Below, piece by piece: positions 49,096 to 57,939 of a DNA stretch of 64,000 bases (position 1 is the first letter of the stretch; the number at the start of each line of letters is the position of its first letter). Source of the DNA: Enterobacteriaceae bacterium B14 (GTDB lineage Bacteria; Pseudomonadota; Gammaproteobacteria; Enterobacterales; Enterobacteriaceae); assembly GCA_000307305.1 (NCBI GenBank), contig DF158884.1:1-64000 (forward strand). Reading direction: 5' to 3'. Made by a program: the position numbers and the translations under genes. The notes beneath the pieces were generated by a model. The model made no database searches. It was not told the DNA's origin and worked only from the letters and a program-made list of their open reading frames with translations.

Positions 49096-50155
49096 GACCT
49101 TCTCCTTCGTGAGACACCTTATCGAGTGAACCTGCTTTTTGAGCCGTGGCTTCCTGTTTCTTCCGTCCTTTTAACCACGGAAAATTAAGACGTTTGGATG
49201 AACGCATCGTGTCAAAGGTGACACCGAACAGGATGATCACGCCGATGACCAACGGCTGCCAATATGCGCTGACGTTAAGTACGTTCATTAAGTTAGATAT
49301 AGCGGCAATCAGCATGGCGCCAATCATCGCCCCAACAATACTGCCCGTCCCGCCAAACAGGCTGACACCGCCGACAACCGCGCCCGCAATAGAGAAGAAC
49401 AGCTCATCACCGCGCCCTGCCATTGGGTAGCCTGTCATTAAACGCGAGCCGTAAATCAACCCACCACAGGCGGCGCATAGGCCAGAAATGGCGTATACCA
49501 GCAGCGTGATCTTCGGAATGCTGATCCCCGATAGACGCGCAGCATCCGCATTGCCACCAACGGCATAAATGTGAGTCCCTGTTACCGTGCGCTTTAAGAA
49601 CAGCGCCGCCAGAATAATGGCCCCTAGCAGTGCAATAACGGGGAAAGGAATACCAAATGGCCTCGATTGACCAATCAGGCTATAACCAATTTGAGTAACT
49701 CTTATCGACTCTGCGCCGGTGATGATCTGCGGGATAGATGCCGCCACCCCCATCATGGCAAAGGTGACAATAAACGGCGGAACACCAGTTCGTTCGATAA
49801 TTAAACCATTCACTAGCCCAGTGAGCGCGCCAACGCCAAGCACGAGCGGAATCGCGAGCTGCCAAGGTAGCCCCAAATTCTCCATAAGCAGTGCCGAGAT
49901 AACACAGGTCATCGCAACAATCGAACCGCAAGAGAGGTCTATACCACCTGTCAGCAAAACAAAGGATTGCCCAAGGCAGAGAAAGCCGATAACCGCACCG
50001 TTAAGTAGCAGTACCATCAGGTTCGACATGGTCAGAAAGTTAGGCGTGGCAATAAAACCGCCTAGCAGTACCAGCATAAAGACAATCGCTATCCCTGTTT
50101 CCGCGGGAAGTTTTATCGGGCGCCGTGGCGGCATAAGTGAATCTTGTTGGCTCAT
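49085..50155 (-). CDS. Sugar ABC transporter permease (RbsC-like)
   Basis: 356-aa inner-membrane permease of the RbsC/AraH/XylH family with about nine to ten helices. Diagnostic segments are LLTGGIDLSCGSIVAM and the cytoplasmic loop YAVGGNADAARLSGI. Single permease, so probably homodimeric. Stop and start overlap neighbours on both sides. Confidence 0.93.
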   Translation of the reverse strand: MSQQDSLMPPRRPIKLPAETGIAIVFMLVLLGGFIATPNFLTMSNLMVLLLNGAVIGFLCLGQSFVLLTGGIDLSCGSIVAMTCVISALLMENLGLPWQLAIPLVLGVGALTGLVNGLIIERTGVPPFIVTFAMMGVAASIPQIITGAESIRVTQIGYSLIGQSRPFGIPFPVIALLGAIILAALFLKRTVTGTHIYAVGGNADAARLSGISIPKITLLVYAISGLCAACGGLIYGSRLMTGYPMAGRGDELFFSIAGAVVGGVSLFGGTGSIVGAMIGAMLIAAISNLMNVLNVSAYWQPLVIGVIILFGVTFDTMRSSKRLNFPWLKGRKKQEATAQKAGSLDKVSHEGEGHAN

Positions 50156-51618
50156 TATTTTTCTCCTAAAAATGCGCGTGCGGCTGTCTCATAAACGGCT
50201 AATACCTGCTCACTTTTTTGCAGAGGTTCAGCGACACAGCGCAATGGAATCGCCCATTCAGCCGCCATCTCAACGTTACTTTTACCCAGCAAAGCAGCAG
50301 CGGCCTGAACGGCGGCACCTGCCGCAGCCGTTTCAGCTACAGTAGACACCCAGACGAGTTTGCCCGTTAAATCAGCTAATACTTGTTGATAAGCACGTGA
50401 GCGAGCGCCACCGCCTGTCATAATCATTCGTCCTTCGGTAGTTAGCCCGTGTTCGCGCAAACGCGCCAAACCACTTAGTAGTCCGCACAAAACCCCTTCA
50501 ACGGATGCCCTTGCAAGCTGCTCAGGTGTGCTGTTACTCCGCAGCCCCATCAGTTGGCCCGTGGCAAAAGGCAAATCTGGCGTGCGCTCTCCATCCAGAT
50601 AAGCCAGCAGTGTCATTCCACCAGCACCTGGTGGGCATGAGAGCACCATCTGGTCGAACTCATCGGTCGTCACACGCAGTAAACGCCGGAAAGTATCCGT
50701 GACCTTGGCGGCATTAAGCGTGGTTATCATCGGTAGGAAACGGTCGCCTGCTTCGGCATAGCCGTTAATCGCTCCGCTGCCATCTTGTATCCCTTGCTCG
50801 GCAATGCCGTACACCGTTCCGCTGGTGCCAATCGACATGCCCACATCCCCTTTCTCTAGCGCCATACCAAGCGCTGCCGACATATTGTCCCCCGTACCAA
50901 CACCAACAATGGCACCGGTTAGCTCGGGGAATCCTGCCGCTTCGATAACCTGCCCTGCTGGCTCAGAAGAAGGGATGATTTCAGGCCAGCGAGCAAGCCA
51001 GTCGATATCTGGATTCACTAGCTCCGCCAGCTCTGGCAGCCATTGATTGGTAAAGGGATTGAAATATCCGGTTCCCGTTGCACCACCACGTTCGGCAACA
51101 GCACGACCACAGAGGCGATAAACCAGATAATCGAAAGGCAGCATAATTTTATGGCTGCGAGCCAGCAGGCCGGGGTGATTGCGCTCTGTCCATGCCAGCT
51201 TGGAGATGGTAAGCGCTGGGCCTGGGACAGAACCGGTTAATGTTGCCCACTCTGCGGCGGGAAAACGCTGTTTTAGTCGCTCAGCATCAGCTTCTGACTC
51301 AGTATCGTTCCACAGTTTCGCGGGGCGTAGAGGCTTGTCGTGCTCATCCAGGATCACTAAGCCGTGCCCCTGCCCGCCCACTGCCAGTGCAGCGATACGT
51401 GGCCAGTACTCACGTAGTTCACCCAGTGCTGTCTGTAAGGCGTTCCACCACGCTTCTGGATCTTGTTCACTGCAAGGAGGAGTCGTTGGCGGATGCGGTG
51501 CTCTGGCTTCGGCGACCACCGAACCATCAGCTAAACTGCGTAACATCACCGTGCATGACTGCGTTGAGGAGTCGATACCCGCGACGAGTTTATCCGAGTG
51601 CAGCATATCCTGTGTCAT
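50155..51618 (-). CDS. FGGY-family carbohydrate kinase (xylulokinase-like)
   Basis: 487-aa sugar kinase. N-terminal phosphate loop VAGIDSSTQSCTVMLR; PFDYLVYRLCG; ATP-domain MSIGTSGTVYGI and MTGGGARSRAYQQVLADL. Nearest to XylB-like kinases of ketopentoses or related sugars. Here it would phosphorylate the imported sugar. It overlaps the permease start and lies 6 bp after the SIS gene stop. Confidence 0.88.
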   Translation of the reverse strand: MTQDMLHSDKLVAGIDSSTQSCTVMLRSLADGSVVAEARAPHPPTTPPCSEQDPEAWWNALQTALGELREYWPRIAALAVGGQGHGLVILDEHDKPLRPAKLWNDTESEADAERLKQRFPAAEWATLTGSVPGPALTISKLAWTERNHPGLLARSHKIMLPFDYLVYRLCGRAVAERGGATGTGYFNPFTNQWLPELAELVNPDIDWLARWPEIIPSSEPAGQVIEAAGFPELTGAIVGVGTGDNMSAALGMALEKGDVGMSIGTSGTVYGIAEQGIQDGSGAINGYAEAGDRFLPMITTLNAAKVTDTFRRLLRVTTDEFDQMVLSCPPGAGGMTLLAYLDGERTPDLPFATGQLMGLRSNSTPEQLARASVEGVLCGLLSGLARLREHGLTTEGRMIMTGGGARSRAYQQVLADLTGKLVWVSTVAETAAAGAAVQAAAALLGKSNVEMAAEWAIPLRCVAEPLQKSEQVLAVYETAARAFLGEK

Positions 51619-51624
51619 CGGCGC

Positions 51625-52257
51625 TTACTCCTGCCCGTTCTCATGTAAACGTTCTAGGCTGCGAGAGGCTTCTTTCCCTACCGCACCCGCCGGATGAGTG
51701 TAGAAGAAGGATTCCCATGAATAGCCACGTGCACAGCGAGCCATCTCTACCAGCACATCCGTGATGGCAGAGAAAGCCAGAGAGCTGCCCGTAGCAATCA
51801 CACCACCCAAATCACAGTCTGTAGCTAATGGAATATGCAGCACGCAATCGGCCATTTGTGCTAAATCAGACGTTGGCGATGCCGTTACCACAATCAAATG
51901 GCTCGACATGCTTTTAGCTCGTAGACAGAAATCGTTTAACTCAGCCGAGCTGCCGCCTTTTGAGAAAGCCAGAACCAGATCCGCAGAAGTTAAAACCCCC
52001 AAACCACCGTGCAAACCGTCGCTTGGGGGTAAAAAGAAAGCAGGTGTCCCTGCAACAGAAAACAGATGAGCGGCACGATGTGCAACTGAACCCGACGTCC
52101 CACTCCCCGTAATTAAAGCCTTGCCCTGACAGGTAGAGAGCAGCTCTACCGCATGTTGAAAGGCGGGGGTATCCAGCATGGATTTCACCGCATTGATAGC
52201 AGCAATATCGGCATCAATGACCTGCATCGCGTGATTGAGGGTTTCTGAATTCATCAT
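51625..52257 (-). CDS. SIS-domain phosphosugar isomerase
   Basis: 210-aa single SIS domain: ALITGSGTSGSVAHRAAHLF phosphosugar loop, LVLAFSKGGSSAELNDF, and the C-terminal THPAGAVGKEA helix typical of KpsF/GutQ-type arabinose-5-phosphate isomerases, but without CBS domains. An aldose-ketose isomerase acting before or after the kinase is likely; the substrate is not predictable. First gene of the operon. Confidence 0.85.
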   Translation of the reverse strand: MMNSETLNHAMQVIDADIAAINAVKSMLDTPAFQHAVELLSTCQGKALITGSGTSGSVAHRAAHLFSVAGTPAFFLPPSDGLHGGLGVLTSADLVLAFSKGGSSAELNDFCLRAKSMSSHLIVVTASPTSDLAQMADCVLHIPLATDCDLGGVIATGSSLAFSAITDVLVEMARCARGYSWESFFYTHPAGAVGKEASRSLERLHENGQE

Positions 52258-52281
52258 GTTCGCTCGTTTGATTTAAATGAA

Positions 52282-52570
52282 TGCTCAAATGTTTGTTAGC
52301 AAGATACACGCATTGCTAAATTGCACAATTGAGCACTTCAATTTATCAAATGAGCGATAACATTTTCATGCAACAATGCCATGTCATTACATTTCATTTG
52401 AGAGATGAAACGATTTAATTGATGAGAAAATACAGGAAACAAGCCCGTAACATAGGCTTAATAGCGATTTAATGAGGGATATTTAATAGAAGAGAATCGA
52501 GAAGACGAGGTGTCAACTCAGTCATAAAACCAACACTTTATTGTGATGTTTTCCGCTCATATGAGCGGAA
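52282..52570. promoter_or_regulatory. Operon control region with TGCTCA-type half sites and 20-bp palindrome
   Basis: The 313-bp gap between the SorC gene and the operon it probably controls. It holds a perfect 20-bp palindrome, TTCCGCTCATATGAGCGGAA (52551-52570), and further copies of its half-site: TGCTCA at 52282, and inverted copies near 52331 and 52350. These are candidate operators for the SorC regulator; the palindrome might alternatively end the sorC transcript. Confidence 0.5.
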
Positions 52571-53512
52571 TTAATTTTCTAGTAATTTTGCCGCAACGAC
52601 AGCGTCTGTTACCAGCGTCGTTATCCAATTGCCTTTTAGTACGGCGGCAATACCGTTGCATTTATCCAACCCACCAGCAATGGCGATCACCTCTGGGACT
52701 TTGCGAATTTGTTCTGCGGTAATCGCCAAACCTAAGCGCCCAAGCTCGCTAGGGATAACGTCACCTTCAGCATTGATAATGGTGGTGCAGATATCGGCAC
52801 AAGCTCCGGCAGCCAAAGCCGCATTGCGCCAATCGGTAGGGAAAGTGGAATAGAGACAGGATGCAGGAGGATGCCACGAGCCGATACCCGTAATCAGCAC
52901 ATCCAGATTGTCGTAACGATCGAGCACTTTGGAAACACTCGGTTCACACATCAGGTGCTTTGCCGTACTTTCATCCTCAACCCACATCGGCACATAAATG
53001 GGGTGAGGTGTCCCTTTACCAATACTCGCAATACGGTGAACCAGATCGATAGAGTTTTGCGAGAATTCCAACCCCGCATGTGCGCCTGCAATTTGTACCA
53101 CATCGAGTGCAGGCAAACGGGTAAGCGCATCTGCCGTCGCCGAAAGCACTCTGCCCCACGCCACACCAACATGAGTATGAGGCTGTAGCATCTCTTCTAA
53201 CAAAGAAGCGGCTAAACCACCGAGGCTTGCCGTTATAGCATCAGATGTTTGCGCGGTAGAGCCAGCTAAAACCAAGGCATTCTTTAGGCCAAATTTGTTC
53301 TGTAAGCGAACAGACAGTGAAGTGTCGATATCCTCTTGCTCAGCAATAACGAACTTCACCAAACCCTGCTCGATAGCTTCATCAATGATACGAGCAACGC
53401 GAAAACGGGAGATATTTAGCGCTTCCGCAATCTGGCTTTTTGTCTGTCGATCAATGAAATAGCGCCGTGCAACCGTAATAGAGTGAATTCGCTGTAGAGG
53501 CTGACGGGGCAT
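52571..53512 (-). CDS. SorC-family sugar-binding transcriptional regulator
   Basis: 313 aa. N-terminal HTH: ARRYFIDRQTKSQIAEALNISRFRVARIIDEA. The rest is the SorC/DeoR-type phosphosugar-binding domain (VGVAWGRVLSATADAL, LDVLITGIGSWHPPASC, AIAGGLDKCNGIAAVL). Ribosome site CAAGGAGAT. It reads in the same direction as the sugar operon 313 bp downstream and is its likely regulator, responding to a phosphorylated sugar. Confidence 0.9.
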   Translation of the reverse strand: MPRQPLQRIHSITVARRYFIDRQTKSQIAEALNISRFRVARIIDEAIEQGLVKFVIAEQEDIDTSLSVRLQNKFGLKNALVLAGSTAQTSDAITASLGGLAASLLEEMLQPHTHVGVAWGRVLSATADALTRLPALDVVQIAGAHAGLEFSQNSIDLVHRIASIGKGTPHPIYVPMWVEDESTAKHLMCEPSVSKVLDRYDNLDVLITGIGSWHPPASCLYSTFPTDWRNAALAAGACADICTTIINAEGDVIPSELGRLGLAITAEQIRKVPEVIAIAGGLDKCNGIAAVLKGNWITTLVTDAVVAAKLLEN

Positions 53513-53700
53513 TGCACGATCTCCTTGGTAGGGCTCAAAAACTTTTCAAACTCTACCATACAAACGGGATATGGGGAGATGCCAACACTATGTTCTCGTC
53601 ATAAAAGCCATCAGAAACTCAATGATCTGAAAAGAGGCTATCTATGATCAGGCAGAACATTTGAGTCGAAACCACAGAAATAGCGCTACCCTATATATAC

Positions 53701-53729
53701 AAAAGCAGCCTATCCAAGGGCTGCTTTTT
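53701..53729. terminator. Bidirectional terminator
   Basis: AAAGCAGCC pairs with GGCTGCTTT, flanked by A-run and T-run, so it can stop transcription from either side (after the MFS remnant on the minus strand). Confidence 0.75.
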
Positions 53730-53751
53730 GATATTTCATTTTGATAAACGC

Positions 53752-54030
53752 TTACTCAGCAACACAACAACCTTCTGGCATCACCTGAGCTTTACTTTTG
53801 CGATCCAGATACCCACTCCATGTAATCATGCCAAATGCCATCAAGACCACCACTGCCCCTATCCAAGGTGTATTCATCAGCCCGACATGCCCAACAATAA
53901 AACCGCCAGCAATACCGAGATTAAATGCAGCGATATTCAAACCAGAGGCAACATCAACCGCGTGTGGTGTGTAACGCTCTGCCTGCCGTACTACATATAC
54001 TTGCAAACCCGGTACGTTGCCAAAGGCTAC
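53752..54030 (-). pseudogene. C-terminal remnant of an MFS efflux transporter
   Basis: Open frame without a start, preceded by an in-frame TAG. It reads VAFGNVPGLQVYVVRQAERYT, then HAVDVASGLNIAAFNLGIAGG and a last helix, a clear match to the final part of AraJ/YdhP-type MFS pumps. About 300 N-terminal residues are missing. The neighbouring divergent LysR gene was probably its regulator before the deletion. Confidence 0.75.
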
Positions 54031-54119
54031 CTAGGCTATTTAATGAAGCGAAGTTTGCCGTATTTATTACTTATGAAAAATGCTCTAATCTGCACAAAAT
54101 ACTTGAGTAAAGATCAATA

Positions 54120-54992
54120 ATGAAAAGCAGCACTGAAGAGTTACTCGCGTTTGTTGCTGTGGTTGACAGCGGCTCTATCACCGCCGCCGCCGAACAGCTT
54201 GGCTTGACCACTTCCGGCGTCAGCCGTTCTCTGAGTCGTCTAGAAGAAAAGCTAGAAACGACGCTATTAAACCGAACCACTCGCCGCCTCGACCTCACGG
54301 AGGAAGGCCGTCTTTTTTTGCAACATGCTCGTGGCATTCTTCTGGCGATTGATGAAGCAGAAGAGTTGATGGCACTGCACCGCGAGCGGCCTGCGGGGCG
54401 CTTAAGAATCAATGCGGCTTCCCCTTTCATGCTGCATGTGATTGTGCCTTTGGTGGAAGAGTTTCATCGTTTATATCCTGATATTGAGTTGGAGTTGAAT
54501 ACCAGCGATCGCATTATCGATTTGTTGGAACAGCGCACAGATATAGCACTGCGTTTTGGCGCACTACAGGATTCCAGCCTTCACGCCAGAAGGTTGGGGG
54601 AGTACCGAATACGCATCGTGGCATCACCGCGTTACCTTGAGCGCTATGGCACACCAAAGACGATGCAGGATTTGGATAAGCACCGTCTTATTGGTTTTAC
54701 TCAGCCGACCTCACTAAATATATGGCCGTTGAGAAACGCCGAGCCGATTAAAGCCACGTTCAGTGCATCCAGTGGTGAAACGGTGCGTCAGTTGGTGTTG
54801 AATGATTTGGGGATAGCCAGTTTGTCTGATTTTATGGCGAAGCCGGATTGTGAGAGTGGCGCGATGGTGAGGGTTTTGGAGGAGGAGACGCTGGAGGTTT
54901 GGCAACCGATTCATGCGGTTTATTATCGAAATACGCAGCTTTCGGCGAGGATTCGGTGTTTTGTGGATTTTTTGGCGGCGAATATGCCGTAG
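54120..54992 (+). CDS. LysR-family regulator (YafC/DmlR-like)
   Basis: 290 aa. HTH in GSITAAAEQLGLTTSGVSRSLSRLEEKL; substrate-binding domain from about residue 90 (GRLRINAASPFMLHVIVPL, then DIALRFGAL). The adjacent MFS target gene is decayed, so this regulator may have lost its local target. Confidence 0.9.
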   Translation: MKSSTEELLAFVAVVDSGSITAAAEQLGLTTSGVSRSLSRLEEKLETTLLNRTTRRLDLTEEGRLFLQHARGILLAIDEAEELMALHRERPAGRLRINAASPFMLHVIVPLVEEFHRLYPDIELELNTSDRIIDLLEQRTDIALRFGALQDSSLHARRLGEYRIRIVASPRYLERYGTPKTMQDLDKHRLIGFTQPTSLNIWPLRNAEPIKATFSASSGETVRQLVLNDLGIASLSDFMAKPDCESGAMVRVLEEETLEVWQPIHAVYYRNTQLSARIRCFVDFLAANMP

Positions 54993-55081
54993 GGTGTGTT
55001 GTGTTTTTGGTGGGTTTGCATTGGTGTAAGGTTTCGAAAGCCTGTTGGCATGGGCTTTTCTCTGCTACACCGTGCAGGCTT

Positions 55082-55260
55082 CCGAGGCGGGGGATAAAGC
55101 CATCCCCCACCGCCTCGGCTTTAGGTGCGATATGTCCGCAAATGGCGGTTGCTTCGCAACTGAACTCAGTCCAGCACCTACGATTGAGGGGCGGCTCCAT
55201 TCGCGTCCCGCTCAAATCGCCTCAAATGGGCGTCCTGCCTATTTGACCCTCATCTCCGGC
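55082..55260. repeat. Diverged, inverted relative of the 327-bp repeat unit
   Basis: In the orientation opposite to the tandem units it keeps the same three hairpins in order. These are a strong bulged stem at 55082-55118 (CCGAGGCGGGGGAT with ATCCCCCACCGCCTCGG), the GTTGC-TTC-GCAAC hairpin at 55148-55160, and TCAAATGGGC-GTCCT-GCCTATTTGA at 55222-55246. Short identical blocks (GCGGTTGCTTCGCAACT, CGATTG, CGTCCTGC) tie it to the units at 55463-56392. The stretch 54993-55081 and 55261-55462 holds nothing else I can support. Confidence 0.7.
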
Positions 55261-55462
55261 ACTGGTCTTCGCGCCATTTAAATGCTCTTAAGGATATTTT
55301 GGTGTGAACGGATTTTTTATGTGAAAAACCAAAGAATAAAGAGATAAGAGAACTAATAATTGGTTTAAGGCATACAACAAATTAATGCTAACAATGCTAA
55401 ACAAATACCAACCACAACATTTGTTTTAAAAACAAAAGAACACTCTCGTATAGGCAACACTG

Positions 55463-55789
55463 AACGAGCATCAGAAATTGCGCCGAGGCTTCTCCGCAGA
55501 TAGGGGCAATCGCGCAGGACGCGCGATTGAGGTGGGCATGAGCCATGGATGGCGAATCCCGCCGACCCGCAATCGAAGGAGATGCCGAGGGAAGTTGCGA
55601 AGCAACCGCAATTTTGCGACCAGAGAGCACTAAAACGGCAGGATCCCAAAGGGGGTCCGCACCCCCTTTGGTTGGGAGCGGGTACTAGTGCTATATGGAA
55701 CCTCGAAAATCAACCCGCTACCAAAACTGTCACCAAATCAAACAAACCCCACCAAAAAACATAAACATGCATTCATGCCCACAACCCCT
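55463..55789. repeat. Tandem repeat unit A (327 bp), structured
   Basis: First of three direct copies beginning AACGAGCATCAG. It contains hairpin H1 CAATCGCGC-AGGAC-GCGCGATTG (55507-55529), H2 GTTGC-GAA-GCAAC (55594-55606) and H3 CCAAAGGGGGT-CCGC-ACCCCCTTTGG (55646-55671). About 275 bp is nearly identical in all copies; the last 50 bp is a looser linker. Open frames inside are on both strands and differ among copies, so I do not call genes. Confidence 0.9.
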
Positions 55790-56116
55790 AACGAGCATCA
55801 GAAATTGCGCCGAGGCTCCTCCGCAGATAGGGGCAATCGCGCAGGACGCGCGATTGAGGTGGGCATGAGCCATGGATGGCGAATCCCGCCGACCCGCAAT
55901 CGAAGGAGATGCCGAGGGAAGTTGCGCAGCAACCGCAATTTTGCGACCAGAGAGCACTAAAACGGCAGGATCCCAAAGGGGGTCCGCACCCCCTTTGGTT
56001 GGGAGCGGGTGAAAGTGCTATATGGAAGCTCGAAAGTCAACCCGCTACCAAAACCTTACACCACGCCGAGCAAATGCCACAAAAAACATAGGCATGCAAT
56101 CACGCCCACATCACCC
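55790..56116. repeat. Tandem repeat unit B (327 bp)
   Basis: Starts exactly 327 bp after unit A and keeps all three hairpins; the H2 loop is GCA instead of GAA, leaving the stem unchanged. Linker partly diverged. Confidence 0.9.
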
Positions 56117-56392
56117 AACGAGCATCAGAAATTGCGCCGAGGCTTCTCCGCAGATAGGGTCAATCGCGCAGGACGCCGATTGAGGTGGGCATGAGCCATG
56201 GATGGCGAATCCCGCCGACCCGCAATCGAAGGAGATGCTGAGGGAAGTTGCGCAGCAACCGCAATTTCGCGTACAGAGAGCACTAAAACGGCAGGATCCC
56301 AAAGGGGATCCGCCCCCCCCTTTGGTTGGGAGCGGGTACTAGTGCTATATGGAACCTCGAAAATCAACCCGCTACCAAAACCTTTCACCTAA
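56117..56392. repeat. Tandem repeat unit C (partial, about 276 bp)
   Basis: Starts exactly 327 bp after unit B. H1 has lost one base of its right arm, H3 has changed loop bases, and the linker is replaced by sequence running into the ampH end 23 bp later. This is the most decayed tandem unit. Confidence 0.88.
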
Positions 56393-56415
56393 TCCAACAT
56401 ATAGCCTACCGCGGA

Positions 56416-57549
56416 TCACCGCGCCAAATCACTAATCAACTGATTCACCCCATTACTCATCCCAGTAAACTTAGACTTAGCACTACGCGTCACCACCACA
56501 AAAACACCAATATTCTTCTCCGGCACCATCGCCATATACGTCATGAAACCGCCTCCGCCGCCCGTCTTCTGCAACATGCCTACTTGCCCGTTTCGCGGTT
56601 CCATATAAACCCATCCCAGCCCCAATCCATCAGCTTGGCCCGGGACATCCATACCTTTAACACCATTCAAATCACTACGCTGGAAATAGATTTTCAGCTC
56701 TTCCGCCATCGTCGGCGTTCTTCTGCCTTGCGCATCCGCAAGGAACTGCTGCATCCAGCGCTGAATATCCTGCGGCGTAGAGTAAACACCACCACTGCCT
56801 ATCGCCGCCAAGCCATTCTTACAAGGGCCAGCCCCCGTGCCTATCATCAACCGAGCACACTGCTCCGCCGTCGGCGTATAAGTGGTGTCTAACATGCCTA
56901 AAGGCCCCGTGACTTTTTCACGAAATAGCGTCGTATAAGGTTTTCCCGCCGCTTTAGATAATGCATCTGCCAGCAAGTCATAAGCCAAATTAGAGTAAGC
57001 CGCACTCTCTCCCGGTACCGTTGTCAGCTTTGTGCCCCCCAACCACTGCATACGTTCAGACTTCGTTGGCCACGTGAAAACCGTGGCTTTAGGTGGCCTG
57101 CCAGGCTGCTCACGCGGAATGCCACTAGTGTGGGTTGCCAAGTGATAAAGGCGAATCGGGCTGCGAGGGGAAGCGTTAGGCACACGTACTGGGACATATT
57201 TCTGCAATGGGTCTATCACCTGCAGGCGCCCTTCCTGAGCCATCTTAACCATCACTTCACTGGTCATAAGTTTGGTGATTGAAGCAATACGAATCAGCGA
57301 ATCAGGGCGAGGGTGAATGTTATTGCCAGGCTTCGTCTCACCATAACTACGATTAACAACCTGATTGTTATCAATCACCACTAGCGCCATACCTGTTGCA
57401 CCGCTATTCATGTAGATATCCTCAGCGTACATATCCACCACGACTGAGGTTAAACGCATAATGTCTGATTCTGCATTTGCAGGCAGTGCCGCCGCCATGC
57501 TGATAGAAAAGAGGGAGAATTTAAGTAATTTTAATAAGTTATTATTCAT
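56416..57549 (-). CDS. ampH: D-alanyl-D-alanine carboxypeptidase/endopeptidase AmpH
   Basis: 377 aa from the ATG at 57549 (an upstream TTG is not needed). The signal peptide ends ANA/ES, so it is periplasmic. A class C beta-lactamase-fold peptidoglycan peptidase: SITK active-site motif in RIASITKLMTSEVM, YSNLAYDLL (YxN), and KTGGGGGFMTYMAM (KTG-like). It aligns closely with E. coli AmpH along its whole length, so I call AmpH rather than AmpC. Works in cell wall remodelling and murein recycling. Its 3' end directly adjoins the repeat region. Confidence 0.95.
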   Translation of the reverse strand: MNNNLLKLLKFSLFSISMAAALPANAESDIMRLTSVVVDMYAEDIYMNSGATGMALVVIDNNQVVNRSYGETKPGNNIHPRPDSLIRIASITKLMTSEVMVKMAQEGRLQVIDPLQKYVPVRVPNASPRSPIRLYHLATHTSGIPREQPGRPPKATVFTWPTKSERMQWLGGTKLTTVPGESAAYSNLAYDLLADALSKAAGKPYTTLFREKVTGPLGMLDTTYTPTAEQCARLMIGTGAGPCKNGLAAIGSGGVYSTPQDIQRWMQQFLADAQGRRTPTMAEELKIYFQRSDLNGVKGMDVPGQADGLGLGWVYMEPRNGQVGMLQKTGGGGGFMTYMAMVPEKNIGVFVVVTRSAKSKFTGMSNGVNQLISDLAR

Positions 57550-57939
57550 GTTTCTCAAGGATCATTCGGTGAAGCGCTCAGCTTCACTCTGTGTTAAGTT
57601 TCCGGCTCCAGATCTGCTAGCCGTGCTATTTGTCTTCCCTGCGATGCCTTATTAATTTGCAAAGCAGCCAATAGAAAACCCGTTATTAAAAAACGAGCTC
57701 CGGAAAAAGGTGATGAATACGTGCTTATAAACCAGCCAACAATACCCTACAGGAAACAGGGGAATTAACGTCGTTATGCAAAAAAGAGATATCTAATTGT
57801 ATTTATTGTGTTTAATGGCTCTATCTATATCACTTTCAACGACACAACAACGCTTCGCAAAATGCGCTTAATTTAGTAGATTGCATCTTAATTAATAAGT
57901 TCGTTTATTTTTAAACTCATTTAAGAATATGCAAAGCCA
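57550..57939. other. Intergenic region between ampH and mbfA
   Basis: 390 bp of mostly AT-rich DNA upstream of ampH and downstream of the mbfA-like gene. Plus-strand frames here are short and unlike any family. I see no convincing gene, hairpin terminator or operator. Confidence 0.5.

Noticed and set aside
45956-53512. lsr (autoinducer-2) operon
   Set aside because: Only one permease gene, no LsrF or LsrG, and extra SIS isomerase and 3-epimerase genes; only the general design is shared.
53513-53751. Possible small gene between the SorC gene and the MFS remnant
   Set aside because: Only a terminator hairpin and short frames without ribosome sites are seen.
55365-55976. Overlapping open frames inside the tandem repeats, some with matching peptides in each unit
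   Set aside because: Frames occur on both strands, differ in starts and ends between units, and follow the hairpin arms; no ribosome sites. Best explained as by-products of the repeated DNA.
56416-57549. AmpC-type class C beta-lactamase
   Set aside because: Full-length similarity is to AmpH (RIASITKLMTSE, KTGGGGGF), a peptidoglycan peptidase, and there is no ampR neighbour.
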